Assembly (NCBI GenBank): GCA_049514555.1
Contig: JBEKUY010000003.1
Span: 186,001-250,000 of the forward strand
Length of the DNA: 64,000 nt
Reading direction: 5' to 3'
Source of the DNA: JBEKUY01 sp049514555
GTDB taxonomy: Bacteria; Acidobacteriota; Terriglobia; Acidiferrales; UBA7541
Position 1 is the first letter of the stretch, and each line of letters begins with the position of its first letter. Both the position numbers and the translations under genes were made by a program. This document shows positions 8,021-17,536 of this stretch, piece by piece. The notes under the pieces were generated by a model that was given only the letters and a program-made list of their open reading frames with translations, was not told where the DNA came from and searched no databases.

Positions 8021-8713
8021 ATGAGAAAGCCACTGGTGCTTGTGTGCGTGATGTTTGGTGTGACGGTTGGGGCCCTAGCACAGGATTCCGGCGGCCGGGC
8101 GACTCTCTTCCTGACGCCGACAGCGTCGCCCGAGGCGCCGATGAGAGCGGCGGTGCCGATGGCTGCCCTGTCGAACCGCGCGACTCCCGGATCTCCCTCC
8201 GCGGCGCTTCCGCCCGCAGCGCCGGAGCCCGCTCCCCTGTGGCGGATGGGCTTCCGCGAGAACAATAGCTGGCAATTGAGCATGGGTTACGCTTACGTGC
8301 GGTTCCGCTCGCCGCAAGTCGACGTCGGCTTGCACGGCGTGAACACAATGCTCGCGAAGTACTTCAATGAGTGGTTCGGGCTGGAAGGTGAAGTCACGGC
8401 TGCGTTCGGCCCATTGATTCCTGGAGGCGGCCGCACGAAGTATGCGTTCTACGGAGGCGGCCCGCGAATCGCGGCGCGGAACTCGTGGCGCATCGAGCCG
8501 TGGATCCATGCCGTAGCGGGCGGCACCTACGTTGAGCCGCAGGTGGCTGGCGGCCCGCGGTCCGGCTTTGCGGTCGAGGCCGGCGGCGGCGTGGACTGGC
8601 GTTTGCGCCCGCCACTCGCTATTCGCCTGGAAGGTGACTGGACGCACACCCGCGTCTACGGCGGAAGCCAGAACAATTTTCAGGTCGTGACCGGTCTGGT
8701 CGTTAACTTCTGA
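8021..8713 (+). CDS. Outer-membrane beta-barrel protein
   Basis: The ATG at 8021 follows GGGGGAAAG and begins a signal peptide (MRKPLVLVCVMFGVTVGALAQ), giving 230 residues. After a Pro/Ala-rich spacer to about residue 75, the chain alternates hydrophobic and polar residues as in a small outer-membrane barrel: WQLSMGYAYVRFRSP, then WFGLEGEVTAAFG, then YAFYGGGPRIAA. It ends in VVTGLVVNF, a typical C-terminal Phe strand recognised by the BAM machinery. It resembles the OmpA/outer-membrane porin barrel families without a peptidoglycan-binding domain. Ligand or channel function cannot be told. It is a single gene between the E1 and Mrp genes. Confidence 0.75.
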   Translation: MRKPLVLVCVMFGVTVGALAQDSGGRATLFLTPTASPEAPMRAAVPMAALSNRATPGSPSAALPPAAPEPAPLWRMGFRENNSWQLSMGYAYVRFRSPQVDVGLHGVNTMLAKYFNEWFGLEGEVTAAFGPLIPGGGRTKYAFYGGGPRIAARNSWRIEPWIHAVAGGTYVEPQVAGGPRSGFAVEAGGGVDWRLRPPLAIRLEGDWTHTRVYGGSQNNFQVVTGLVVNF

Positions 8714-8911
8714 CCGCGCGTCCAACCCCGCCGCTCTTCTCTTGCGCCGCGGATGCGGAGTTGAGCCATACGGTTCTGCCCACACGCCAGGTGCGCAGGC
8801 CGACCCCCATGAGGGAGCGTTGACCATCTGCCTTGTCGCGGTAAAACACAGCGTCTATGATGGATGTTTCCGTACCGAGATGTGTGCAGGAACAGTGCGA
8901 GAAGGAGAGCT

Positions 8912-9748
8912 ATGGCTTCAGGCACGACGCAGATTCCGGAGAAAATGCCGATCCCGGGCGTGAAGAACCTCGTCGCGGTGGCCAGCGGCAAGGGTGGAGT
9001 CGGGAAGACAACCGTCGCCGTGAATCTGGCGCTGGCTCTTTTGCGCCTCGGGCACACGGTGGGCCTGCTCGATGCGGATGTGTACGGCCCCAACGTGCCG
9101 CTCATGCTCGGCACCGATGAAACTCCGCGCGCGGTGGGCGACCGCCGCATCCTGCCCGTCAATGCCATGGGAGTGAGGCTGATCTCGATGGGCCTGCTGA
9201 ATCCGGGCGACCGGCCGATGATCTGGCGCGGGCCGATGCTGCATAGCGTCATCCAACAGTTTCTGCGTAGCGTCGAATGGGGCGAGCTCGACTATCTCAT
9301 CGTGGACTTGCCGCCCGGGACCGGAGACGTGCAGCTGACTCTGATCCAGACGGTGCCGGTCACCGGAGCCGTCATTGTGACCACACCCTCGGTCGTGGCA
9401 CTGGCGGATGTGCGCAAGGCCATCGAGATGTTTCGCCAGGTGAACGTCGAAGTGCTCGGCGTGATCGAAAACATGAGCACACTCGCCTGCCCGCACTGCG
9501 GCAAGCCGATTGACGTTTTCGGCCATGGCGATGGCGCCCGCACCGCGAAGGAATACGGCGTCCCCGTCCTCGGCGAGATCGAGATTGATCCGCGCATCCG
9601 CATCGGCGGCGACACGGGCAAGCCAGTGGCGGCAGCCGGGGAAAGCACTCCGGGGACGAAGAGCATCTTCGCCATGGCGCGGGCGGTCGTGTCCCGGCTC
9701 GAAGCGGTTAACGCCGCGGCCACGGGCCCGTCGATCCAGATTGACTGA
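8912..9748 (+). CDS. mrp: Mrp/ApbC-type P-loop ATPase, iron-sulfur cluster carrier
   Basis: The start at 8912 is preceded by GAAGGAGAG and yields 278 residues. Earlier in-frame starts lack a ribosome site. It has the deviant Walker A of the MinD/Mrp family (GKGGVGKTTVAVN), DADVYGPNVPLMLG, WRGPMLHSVIQQF, VDLPPGTGDVQL and a CPHCG pair at about residue 194 that fits the cluster-binding CxxC. It lacks the N-terminal MIP18 (DUF59) domain found in E. coli ApbC, so it is the short form. Such proteins bind and deliver Fe-S clusters to apoproteins in the cytoplasm. It stands between unrelated genes. Confidence 0.92.
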   Translation: MASGTTQIPEKMPIPGVKNLVAVASGKGGVGKTTVAVNLALALLRLGHTVGLLDADVYGPNVPLMLGTDETPRAVGDRRILPVNAMGVRLISMGLLNPGDRPMIWRGPMLHSVIQQFLRSVEWGELDYLIVDLPPGTGDVQLTLIQTVPVTGAVIVTTPSVVALADVRKAIEMFRQVNVEVLGVIENMSTLACPHCGKPIDVFGHGDGARTAKEYGVPVLGEIEIDPRIRIGGDTGKPVAAAGESTPGTKSIFAMARAVVSRLEAVNAAATGPSIQID

Positions 9749-9849
9749 CATTTGAGTGGAGGACCGCCGGCGATGGCTGGCGAACCGGGTCCACTTCTCT
9801 GCGGAACTTCAAGTCGACCAATCACGTAATCTCTTGCGCGGAGGTTCCT

Positions 9850-11400
9850 TTGACTAACGCGGCAGCAGCACAGCGATCGGCGCGCGGCGACCGGAACGTC
9901 ATCGGTGCGTTCTCGTTCGGCGTATTCGCACTACACATGCTGTTCAACGGCCGGTACGGCTATTTTGTGGACGAGCTCTACTACCTCGCTTGCAGCCACC
10001 ATCTGGACTGGGGCTACGTGGACCAGCCGCCGTTGATCGCGGTGATTACCTGGCTTGAGCGCGTCACGCTGGGCGACTCCCTCCACGCCCTGCGTTTCCT
10101 GCCGGCGGTCGCCGCGGGTTTGACGGTGATGCTGGCAGGTCTAATCGCACGCGAACTTGGCGCGCGGCGCTACGCGGCCGCCCTGGCGTGCCTGACTGTG
10201 GGCATCGCACCGATCTACCTTGGTCTGGACAATCTGCTGACCATGAACGCCTTCGAGCCGGTGTTTTGGATGGGTTGCGCGCTGATTGGCATCAAGATCA
10301 TCAAGGGCGGCAATCCGAAACTCTGGCTGCTGTTTGGGCTCCTGGCCGGCATCGGGCTCGAGAACAAACACTCCATGCTGTTCTTTGGCTTCGCGTTCTT
10401 CGTGGGACTGCTTCTCACGCCCGGACGACGCCAACTTCGGGAGCCGTGGATTTGGCTCGGCGGTGCGATCGCTTTCTTGATTTTCCTGCCGAATCTGCTC
10501 TGGGAGATTCACCGCCACTTTCCGACGATCGAGCTGCTGCGAAACGTGCAGCGCAGCGGCCGCAACGTCAGCCTGAGCTGGATCAGTTTCATTTTGCAGC
10601 AGGGCCTTCTACTGCATCCGCTCGCGGCGCCTCTCTGGCTCGCGGGCCTCTGGTATTACTTCCGCGACCCGGAAGGGAAACGGTTCCGCGTACTGGGGTG
10701 GACGTTTGTGATCATTCTTCTATGCCTTCTGGTGCTGAATGGGCGTGTCTATTACCTCGCGCCGGCGTATCCCATGCTTTTCGCCGCGGGCGCAATTGTG
10801 TTTCAGAACTGGGCCGAGCGCCATTCCTGGAATTGGCTGAAGCCTGCTTATGCAGCAGTCCTGCTTGCGACGGGCGCTCTGCTCGCTCCGATTGCGTACT
10901 TTCCCATTCTGACGCCGGAGCAGTACATCGCCTATGTGCGCGTCACGCACCTTCTAACGCCCGAGATCGAAACGCACAAGCTGGGTCCACTGCCGCAACT
11001 TTACGCCGATCAATTCGGCTGGAAAGAAATGGCGCAGGTTGTCGCGGACGCCTATTACAGGCTGCCGGCCGGTGAACGGAAAGATTGCGCGATCTTCAGT
11101 CAGAACTACGGCCAAGCCGGAGCCATAGACTTCTTCGGCGCCAAGATGGGTTTACCGAACGCCGTCAGCGGCCACCAGAATTACTTCTACTGGGGCCCTC
11201 GGGGATACACCGGCGAGTGCATGATCGTGATGGACGATAGACAGGAGAGGCTCTCCCGCTTGTTTGAAAGCGTGGAGAAGGTTGGCACGGTCTATCATCC
11301 CTACTCAATGCCGTACGAGCACTTCGACGTGTTTCTTTGCAGGCGGCCGCGGTTCGGCACGCTGCAAGAGGTCTGGCCCACGCTAAGGCGCTGGGGCTAG
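9850..11400 (+). CDS. GT39-family membrane glycosyltransferase (ArnT/PMT-like)
   Basis: This 516-residue protein probably starts at TTG with GGAGG just upstream; no better start is near. It has the GT-C layout. Early on, in a first periplasmic loop, is the acidic motif YGYFVDELYYLACSHH followed by WGYVDQPPL. The frame then holds about 10-11 hydrophobic segments. These GT39/PMT_2 enzymes transfer a sugar from a polyprenyl-phosphate donor to lipid A, protein or another envelope acceptor on the periplasmic side. The acceptor here is unknown. The C-terminal ~120 residues are soluble and carry SQNYGQAGAIDFFG, as in many GT39 proteins. Confidence 0.87.
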   Translation: MTNAAAAQRSARGDRNVIGAFSFGVFALHMLFNGRYGYFVDELYYLACSHHLDWGYVDQPPLIAVITWLERVTLGDSLHALRFLPAVAAGLTVMLAGLIARELGARRYAAALACLTVGIAPIYLGLDNLLTMNAFEPVFWMGCALIGIKIIKGGNPKLWLLFGLLAGIGLENKHSMLFFGFAFFVGLLLTPGRRQLREPWIWLGGAIAFLIFLPNLLWEIHRHFPTIELLRNVQRSGRNVSLSWISFILQQGLLLHPLAAPLWLAGLWYYFRDPEGKRFRVLGWTFVIILLCLLVLNGRVYYLAPAYPMLFAAGAIVFQNWAERHSWNWLKPAYAAVLLATGALLAPIAYFPILTPEQYIAYVRVTHLLTPEIETHKLGPLPQLYADQFGWKEMAQVVADAYYRLPAGERKDCAIFSQNYGQAGAIDFFGAKMGLPNAVSGHQNYFYWGPRGYTGECMIVMDDRQERLSRLFESVEKVGTVYHPYSMPYEHFDVFLCRRPRFGTLQEVWPTLRRWG

Positions 11401-11548
11401 ACGGGCCCGCTTGGGGCTGTCCTTTCTTGTCAGTGGCGAACGCGTGTGTTAGTTTGCATAGCTTGGGTGTGTGTTTTCCAGGCGGGGACGCGCGCTTCTT
11501 CTTGGCGGACGGTGCTCCGCGTATGTCCCGGCAAATCATGAGGATAGA

Positions 11549-12067
11549 ATGATCCGAGGGTACTGCGGCAAACGCCCGCAAATCGCTGCGACAGCCTACA
11601 TTGATCCCGCCGCGGTGATTATCGGCGACGTGGCGATCGGCGAGGATTCGAGCGTATGGCCCTGCGTGGTGGTGCGCGGCGACGTGAACTACATTCGCAT
11701 CGGCGCGCGGACGAACGTCCAAGACGGGTCTATTCTGCACGTCATGCGCGAGACTCACCCGCTCGTGCTGGGCGACGACGTCACCGTCGGGCATTCGGTC
11801 ACGCTCCACGGCTGCACGATCGAGTCGCAATGCCTCATCGGCATGGGCTCGATCGTTCTCAACGGAGTGAGGATCGGCGCCGGCAGCATCGTCGCGGCGG
11901 GCACGCTGATCCGTGAGAACACGGAGATCCCGCCGGGGAGCCTCGTCGTCGGCAACCCTGGAGAGGTGAAAAGGGTGCTCACGGCCGTTGAACAAGAGAC
12001 GATTGACCGTTACGCGCGGAATTACGTCGCGTATAAGAATATCTATCGCGAGGAGCCAGCCGAGTGA
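11549..12067 (+). CDS. Gamma-class carbonic anhydrase-like left-handed beta-helix protein
   Basis: 172 residues from the ATG at 11549. It consists of hexapeptide repeats (VIIGDVAIGEDSSVWPCVVVRGDV) forming a left-handed beta helix. The gamma-CA zinc-site pattern is visible: RGDVNYIRIG, NVQDGSILHV and GHSVTLHGCTI, whose His residues bind metal in Cam/CamH and YrdA. It ends with the usual alpha helix (YARNYVAYKNIYREE). Activity as a true carbonic anhydrase is not assured; many YrdA/PaaY-type members have other or no known activity. hisS begins within its stop codon, so the two are likely co-translated. Confidence 0.87.
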   Translation: MIRGYCGKRPQIAATAYIDPAAVIIGDVAIGEDSSVWPCVVVRGDVNYIRIGARTNVQDGSILHVMRETHPLVLGDDVTVGHSVTLHGCTIESQCLIGMGSIVLNGVRIGAGSIVAAGTLIRENTEIPPGSLVVGNPGEVKRVLTAVEQETIDRYARNYVAYKNIYREEPAE

Positions 12068-13356
12068 GCGAGGGCGTAAGCAAGACGCACGAAAAGGCGC
12101 GCAAATTCCAAGCCATTAAGGGCGTGCGTGATATTCAGCCGCCCGAGACGGAGCTGTGGAACCGCGTCGAGCAGACCGCCCGCGAGGTATTTGGGACGTA
12201 CGGCTACGGCGAAATCCGCTTGCCAGTTTTCGAGCAGACCGAGCTGTTTGCCCGGTCGATCGGTGCAGATACGGATGTCGTTTCCAAAGAGATGTATTCG
12301 TTTCAGGATCGCGATGAAACTGGCGTGAGCCTGCGGCCGGAGGCAACGGCGAGTGTGTGCCGGGCGTACATCGAGCATGGGATGCAGACGCTGCCGCAGC
12401 CCGTGAAGCTGTACTACACGGGACCCATGTTCCGGCGGGAACGGCCGCAGAAGGGCCGCTACCGGCAGTTCTATCAGATTGGCGCAGAGGTGTTGGGCGG
12501 GAGCGATGCTCCGGCGGTGGACGCCGAAGTGATTGAAATGCTGATGGTGTTTTTCGCGAAAGTGGGATTGGATGGCGCGACGCTCTACGTCAATTCCATC
12601 GGCTGCAAAGACTGCCGGGCAAAGTACGTCGAGCTGCTGCGCGCGGAATTGCGAATAGTACAGGGAAGACTCGGCGCGGACAGCCAGCGGCGAATCGAGA
12701 CGAATCCGTTGCGCGTCCTCGACTCAAAGCTCGAAAGCGAGCAATCCATCATCGAGAAGTTGCCGAGGATTGCTGAGCATTTGTGCCTAGAGTGCGCGAA
12801 GAACTACGCGGACGTGAAGCGCGAACTGGCGCTGCGGAAAATCGCGTATCAAGAGAACTGGCGCCTCGTCCGCGGGCTCGACTACTACATGCGCACGACG
12901 TTTGAGATTACCGCGCCGGGGCTGGGTTCGCAGAACGCCGTCTGCGGCGGCGGACGCTACGATGGACTGGTCGAGCTGCTCGGTGGGCCGCCGACGAAGG
13001 GCATCGGCTTCGCCATCGGCGAAGACCGGCTCATTCTTTCGCTCCAGGAAAGTGGCCAGGGGAAAGCGGAGCGGGGGCTTGACGTGTTCATCGCTTGGAT
13101 GGGCGAAGCAGCCTATGCGACGGCCGTGCGCGCCGCGCGAACGCTGCGAAACGCAGGGGTGTCGGTCGAACTTCCCCCGGCCGCGCAGAAATTCGGCAAG
13201 GCTCTGGGTCAGGCCGATAAGCTCGGCGCGCGGTTTGCGCTCATCCTGGGCGAGGATGAAGTGGCCAGCGGGCAGTGGACCGTCAAAACTCTCGCGGATG
13301 GGACGCAGAAGAAAATGAGCCAGCAGGAGTTGCTCGCGGTGTTGGGGCGACGGTGA
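12064..13356 (+). CDS. hisS: Histidyl-tRNA synthetase
   Basis: This 430-residue class-II synthetase charges tRNA-His. The start is a GTG that overlaps the stop of the preceding gene by four bases. It has class-II motif 1 and 2 regions (FRRERPQKGRYRQFYQIGAE). The histidine-specific loops are LVRGLDYYMRTTFEI and CGGGRYDGL, and motif 3 is GIGFAIGEDRL. The C-terminal ~90 residues form the anticodon-binding domain (LDVFIAWMGEAAY to the end). Length fits the family (about 420-430). It lies 58 bp upstream of aspS, so the two synthetases are probably co-transcribed. Confidence 0.97.
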   Translation: MSEGVSKTHEKARKFQAIKGVRDIQPPETELWNRVEQTAREVFGTYGYGEIRLPVFEQTELFARSIGADTDVVSKEMYSFQDRDETGVSLRPEATASVCRAYIEHGMQTLPQPVKLYYTGPMFRRERPQKGRYRQFYQIGAEVLGGSDAPAVDAEVIEMLMVFFAKVGLDGATLYVNSIGCKDCRAKYVELLRAELRIVQGRLGADSQRRIETNPLRVLDSKLESEQSIIEKLPRIAEHLCLECAKNYADVKRELALRKIAYQENWRLVRGLDYYMRTTFEITAPGLGSQNAVCGGGRYDGLVELLGGPPTKGIGFAIGEDRLILSLQESGQGKAERGLDVFIAWMGEAAYATAVRAARTLRNAGVSVELPPAAQKFGKALGQADKLGARFALILGEDEVASGQWTVKTLADGTQKKMSQQELLAVLGRR

Positions 13357-13370
13357 ATGAGACTGAAGGG

Positions 13371-13392
13371 GGATTCTTCGCTCGGAATGACA
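13371..13392. repeat. Short dispersed-repeat-like sequence between hisS and aspS
   Basis: GGATTCTTCGCTCGGAATGA and flanks resemble a dispersed intergenic repeat whose reverse translation reads CHSER-like. Only one copy is seen in this window, so the call rests on recollection of similar sequences in other genomes. Confidence 0.3.
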
Positions 13393-13414
13393 CAGCAGGG
13401 AAAAGGAAGGGAAC

Positions 13415-15205
13415 GTGCTTGATTTCTTGGGCAATCTAAAGCGGACGCATTACTGCGGCGAGCTGCGCGCGGGCGATGAGGGTCGTGAAGTTGTCTTGAT
13501 GGGGTGGGTCCATCGCTGGCGCGACCTGGGGAACCTGCTCTTTCTCGACCTGCGCGACCGCGCCGGAATCGTCCAGGTCGTTTTCAACAAGGAGACGCAG
13601 CCGGAAGCGCACGGGAAGGCGGAGCAGGCGCGGGCCGAGTACGTGGTCGCGGTCGAAGGCCACGTCGTCAAGAGGCAGAAGGCCAATCCGGAACTCGCGA
13701 CCGGCGAAGTCGAGGTGGTCGCCACCCGTCTGCTCATTCTCAACACGGCCAAGACGCCGCCGTTCGGCATCGAGGAGGAGGTCAACGCCAGTGAAGAGAC
13801 GCGTCTGCGTCACCGCTACCTCGATCTGCGGCGGCCGAAGCCGCACCGCAATCTGGCGCTGCGCCACAAGATTTTTCTGGAGATCCGTAAGACCATGGAC
13901 GAGCTCGGCTTTATCGAAGTCGAGACGCCCGTGCTCACGCGTTCGACGCCCGAGGGCGCGCGCGATTATCTTGTTCCCAGCCGCATCCATCACGGGCAGT
14001 TCTACGCGCTGCCGCAGTCGCCGCAGATCTTCAAACAGATCCTGATGATCGCCGGTCTCGACCGCTACTTCCAAATCGTGAAGTGCTTCCGCGATGAAGA
14101 CCTCCGCGCGGATCGCCAGCCGGAGTTCACCCAGCTCGACGTGGAGATGTCCTTCCCGCGGCAGGAAGATGTTTTTCACGTCATCGAGAAGGTGATGGTG
14201 CGCGCTTGCGCGGTGGCAGGCGTCAAGACCGCGGCGCCGTTTCCGCACATGTTGCATAAGGACGCGGTGCAACGCTACGGCAGCGACAAGCCCGATTTGC
14301 GCTTTGGCATGGAACTGCACGACGTGACGGAGTGTTTCCCCGCCGAGGCGCGCACGAAGCTGCAGATTGAAGGCGGCGTGTTCGGATTTGCCGCGCCGGG
14401 AGCGGCGGCGTTTTCGCGCAAGCAGCTCGATGAGATCTCGGAAAAGGCCAAATCACTGGGCGCACGCGGCGCGTACTTTGTGAAGGTGGCAGCCGAAGGA
14501 ACAATGTCCACGGTAGAGAAACTCATCGGTGCGGAGAATGTCTGGAAACTGGCCGGGGAATGCGGCGCGAAGCCCGGCGACCTGGTCGTGGCCGTGTCGG
14601 CCAAGGAGCAGATCAGAGGCACCGAAGCCGCCGCGCTCATCGCCGGGCAGCTCCGGCTGCAGCTTGGCGAACAACTCGGCGTGATTGACAAAACCCACTT
14701 GAAATTCGTCTGGCTCACCGGCTTTCCGCTGTTCGAGTGGAGCGATACGGAGAAGAAGTGGGTGAGCGCGCAGCACCCGTTCACCGGCATCGTCGAGGAG
14801 GACCTCGACAAGCTGGAAATGGCGCCGTGGGAGGTGCGCTCGAAGGGCTACGACCTGGTGCTGAACGGCGTCGAGTTGGGCTCGGGCAGCATACGGATAC
14901 ATCGGCAGGATGTGCAGGAGCGCCTGTTCCGCGCGCTCGGTTTGAGTGAAGAACAGCTCCGGCAGCGGTTCGGTTTCTTTCTGGACGCGCTCACCTATGG
15001 GACGCCGCCTCACGGGGGCATTGCGCTCGGTCTCGATCGCATTGTGATGCTTCTTGCGGGCGAAAAGTCCATCCGCGAAGTCATCGCCTTCGCTAAGACC
15101 ACCGCAGCGCAGGATTTGATGGCGGAGTCGCCGAGCGAAGTGGACACGTACCAACTGGATGAGCTGGGGATTGCGATTACGTCGAGGAACAAGGCAGCAA
15201 AATGA
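13415..15205 (+). CDS. aspS: Aspartyl-tRNA synthetase, bacterial type
   Basis: This 596-residue class-II synthetase starts at a GTG with AAGGAAGGG upstream. It has the N-terminal OB-fold anticodon domain (about residues 10-110, with GWVHRWRDLGNLLFLDLRDR), class-II motif 2 (FRDEDLRADRQPEFTQLD), the bacterial GAD insertion domain in the middle (about 300-420) and motif 3 (GIALGLDRIVMLLAGE). Length and the GAD domain identify the bacterial AspRS type. The anticodon-domain variant that separates discriminating from non-discriminating enzymes was not resolved, and gatCAB genes are not in the window. Confidence 0.97.
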   Translation: MLDFLGNLKRTHYCGELRAGDEGREVVLMGWVHRWRDLGNLLFLDLRDRAGIVQVVFNKETQPEAHGKAEQARAEYVVAVEGHVVKRQKANPELATGEVEVVATRLLILNTAKTPPFGIEEEVNASEETRLRHRYLDLRRPKPHRNLALRHKIFLEIRKTMDELGFIEVETPVLTRSTPEGARDYLVPSRIHHGQFYALPQSPQIFKQILMIAGLDRYFQIVKCFRDEDLRADRQPEFTQLDVEMSFPRQEDVFHVIEKVMVRACAVAGVKTAAPFPHMLHKDAVQRYGSDKPDLRFGMELHDVTECFPAEARTKLQIEGGVFGFAAPGAAAFSRKQLDEISEKAKSLGARGAYFVKVAAEGTMSTVEKLIGAENVWKLAGECGAKPGDLVVAVSAKEQIRGTEAAALIAGQLRLQLGEQLGVIDKTHLKFVWLTGFPLFEWSDTEKKWVSAQHPFTGIVEEDLDKLEMAPWEVRSKGYDLVLNGVELGSGSIRIHRQDVQERLFRALGLSEEQLRQRFGFFLDALTYGTPPHGGIALGLDRIVMLLAGEKSIREVIAFAKTTAAQDLMAESPSEVDTYQLDELGIAITSRNKAAK

Positions 15206-15477
15206 TGTTCTGGGTCGCGGTTTTCTGTGTTGCGTTTTTGGCAGTGCTTGGAGTAATGCTCGCGTACACCGCTTTCGGCAGCTACAGACGGAGGTTGGAT
15301 TGGCCCGATATCGCTGCCGTTGGGGGATCGTTGCTGGCTTTACTGGTTATTGTGTTCTTCTTCTTGTTCTTGGCCTGGCCCTTGGCGTTGCTCCCTTCGA
15401 TCGGAGTGCTGGCCCTTTCGATGTGGGGAGTCGGCTTTCTAGTGAAGCGACCCAACAGGAAAAGCGATTGGAGATGA
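15202..15477 (+). CDS. Small hypothetical membrane protein
   Basis: 91 residues, with its ATG overlapping the aspS stop. It is very hydrophobic, with three likely membrane segments at about residues 2-22, 37-60 and 62-82, and a short basic C-terminus (VKRPNRKSDWR). No family is recognised. The tight overlap with aspS and placement 79 bp before mutL suggest it is a true small gene carried in the same transcript, although it could be a non-conserved reading frame. Confidence 0.5.
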   Translation: MMFWVAVFCVAFLAVLGVMLAYTAFGSYRRRLDWPDIAAVGGSLLALLVIVFFFLFLAWPLALLPSIGVLALSMWGVGFLVKRPNRKSDWR

Positions 15478-15556
15478 AGCTCGGACCTTCTGACGGAAGA
15501 ACTCTTGGCGCCTCGATGGGATGGTTTGACACGAGCCCGCAACGGGCAGGGCAGGA

Positions 15557-17512
15557 ATGAGCAGGATACGCATATTGACGGAGGCGGTGGCGAACAAAAT
15601 CGCCGCGGGCGAGGTGGTCGAACGCCCCGCATCCGTCGTCAAGGAACTGCTCGAGAACGCGCTGGATGCGGGCGCGCGCAGCGTGCGCGTGGAAGTCGAA
15701 GCGGGCGGCAGGCGCCTTATCCGGGTGATCGATGACGGGCACGGGATGACGCACGACGACGCGTTGCTGGCCTTCGAGCGGCATTCCACGAGCAAACTGC
15801 GCACGGTGGACGACCTTCTCTCGATTTCGACGCTCGGCTTCCGCGGCGAAGCGCTGCCCTCGATTGCCGCGGTCTCGCGGCTGATCCTGGAAACGCGCAG
15901 CGAGGAAGAAGCGGAAGGCACGCGCATCGAGTTCGCCGGAGGAAAACTCCTCAGCGTGAAGCCCGCGGCAGCGCCGGTGGGCACCACGATCAGCGCCTCG
16001 GACCTCTTCTACTGTGTGCCTGCGCGAAGGAAATTTCTCAAATCGGACACCACCGAGCTCGGCCACATCGCTTCGCTCGTGACGCACTACGCGCTCGCCA
16101 ACCCGGGCAGGCAATTCCTCCTGAAAACGCCCACGCAAGAAATTCTGAACTGCGCGCCGGTGGAACAGCTCGCCGACCGCGTCTATCAAGTTTTCGGACG
16201 CCAAGCGCTCGGCGAACTGGTCGAGATTCCGGAAATCAGGGCGGCCGTGCGCGCCGCCATCACCGAGCCCGAGCTCGAAGCAGGGGATGAAGCGAACGCG
16301 CTCGGGATCAGCGGTTTCACGTCGCGCCCCGAAGTGCAGCGGCCGAACCGCAACGGCATCTACGTTTTTGTGAACCGGCGTCTGGTGCGCGATCGTCTCC
16401 TGCTGCACGCGATTCACGAAGCGTATCGCAACGTCATGCCGCCCAACGTTTTTCCGGCCGTGCTGCTCTTTCTGGAAATTCCCTATCAGGAGGTGGACGT
16501 AAACGTCCACCCGGCAAAGATCGAGGTGCGCTTCCGCCATCCGCAGTTTGTTCATGACTTCACGCGCGACGCTATCCGCCAGGCGCTGACGCGCGTGCGG
16601 CCGATCGCGAGTTTCGCGGCGGCAAAGGCCGCGCCGCAAGCGTCTGCCGCGGGCATGGCCGCTGGTCCGGCGAACGGAGTGACCGGCGTGCCTCACGCCG
16701 TGATTCCGCCGTCCACTCCGCTCGAGGAGATTGCAGCGGCGGGTTCCGACGGCGGATTCGACCTCACGACGGCGCCGCTGCAGCCCCTGGCGCAGCGCTT
16801 CGCATTTGAGTCCGGCCTTCCGTCCGATGCGATGCTTCCAGCAGCGGCAATCACCGGCACTGGCGAAGGTTGGCGAGCGGAATTGCCCGGTGCGTCTGCC
16901 GACGCCCCGGCGACGCTTCCGCGCCCCGAAGAAATTGCCGATCTCAAGCCGCTAGGACAGGTCAGTTCGAGCTTCATCGTCGCCGTGAACGGCCAGGGAT
17001 TGTGGATCATCGACCAGCATGTCGCGCACGAGCGCGTGCTCTTCGAGCAGCACTTGGCAGCGCGGCGCTTCGGACATGTGGAAGGGCAGCGCCTGTTGAT
17101 GCCGATCGTCGTGGAGCTGGCGCCCCGCCAGATCGTCATCTTCGAGCGTATCGCTGAAGAGATGCGCGAAAACGGCTTCGAGGTCGAGCCCATGGGACCG
17201 CGCAGCGTAGCGATTCAGGCCGTTCCCGCGGGTATCGAGACCAGCGACGCGGAAAAGCTCGTCATCGAGATTCTCGATGGCATCGAGCGTGAGAACGCAG
17301 CGATCTCCATTGATACGCTGCAAGCGAAAATCGCCGCTTCGACCGCGTGCCATGCGGCCATCAAAGTGAACATGCCGCTCGATCGCACAAAAATGGAATG
17401 GCTGCTCGGCGAACTGGCCAAGACGGATTGTCCGATGAGCTGCCCTCACGGGCGGCCGGTGGTGCTGCGATATTCGGTGCGGGAAATTGAGAAGGCTTTC
17501 AAGCGCGTATAG
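15557..17512 (+). CDS. mutL: DNA mismatch repair protein MutL
   Basis: This 651-residue protein has the GHKL ATPase motifs in order: ELLENALDAGA (about 32-42), IDDGHGM, ERHSTSKL and TLGFRGEALPSI. The linker (about 340-460) is Ala/Pro-rich. The C-terminal dimerisation/endonuclease domain keeps a DQHVAHERVLFE motif (the usual DQHA(A)HER.xxE), ACHAAIKVNMPL and CPHGRPVVLR. This indicates the endonuclease type of MutL used by bacteria that lack MutH. MutL couples MutS mismatch recognition to strand incision. The second position of the metal motif is Val rather than Ala, a mild change. fabI follows within 25 bp. Confidence 0.96.
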   Translation: MSRIRILTEAVANKIAAGEVVERPASVVKELLENALDAGARSVRVEVEAGGRRLIRVIDDGHGMTHDDALLAFERHSTSKLRTVDDLLSISTLGFRGEALPSIAAVSRLILETRSEEEAEGTRIEFAGGKLLSVKPAAAPVGTTISASDLFYCVPARRKFLKSDTTELGHIASLVTHYALANPGRQFLLKTPTQEILNCAPVEQLADRVYQVFGRQALGELVEIPEIRAAVRAAITEPELEAGDEANALGISGFTSRPEVQRPNRNGIYVFVNRRLVRDRLLLHAIHEAYRNVMPPNVFPAVLLFLEIPYQEVDVNVHPAKIEVRFRHPQFVHDFTRDAIRQALTRVRPIASFAAAKAAPQASAAGMAAGPANGVTGVPHAVIPPSTPLEEIAAAGSDGGFDLTTAPLQPLAQRFAFESGLPSDAMLPAAAITGTGEGWRAELPGASADAPATLPRPEEIADLKPLGQVSSSFIVAVNGQGLWIIDQHVAHERVLFEQHLAARRFGHVEGQRLLMPIVVELAPRQIVIFERIAEEMRENGFEVEPMGPRSVAIQAVPAGIETSDAEKLVIEILDGIERENAAISIDTLQAKIAASTACHAAIKVNMPLDRTKMEWLLGELAKTDCPMSCPHGRPVVLRYSVREIEKAFKRV

Positions 17513-17536
17513 TTCCGGGGAAGAGGGAGAGTGTGG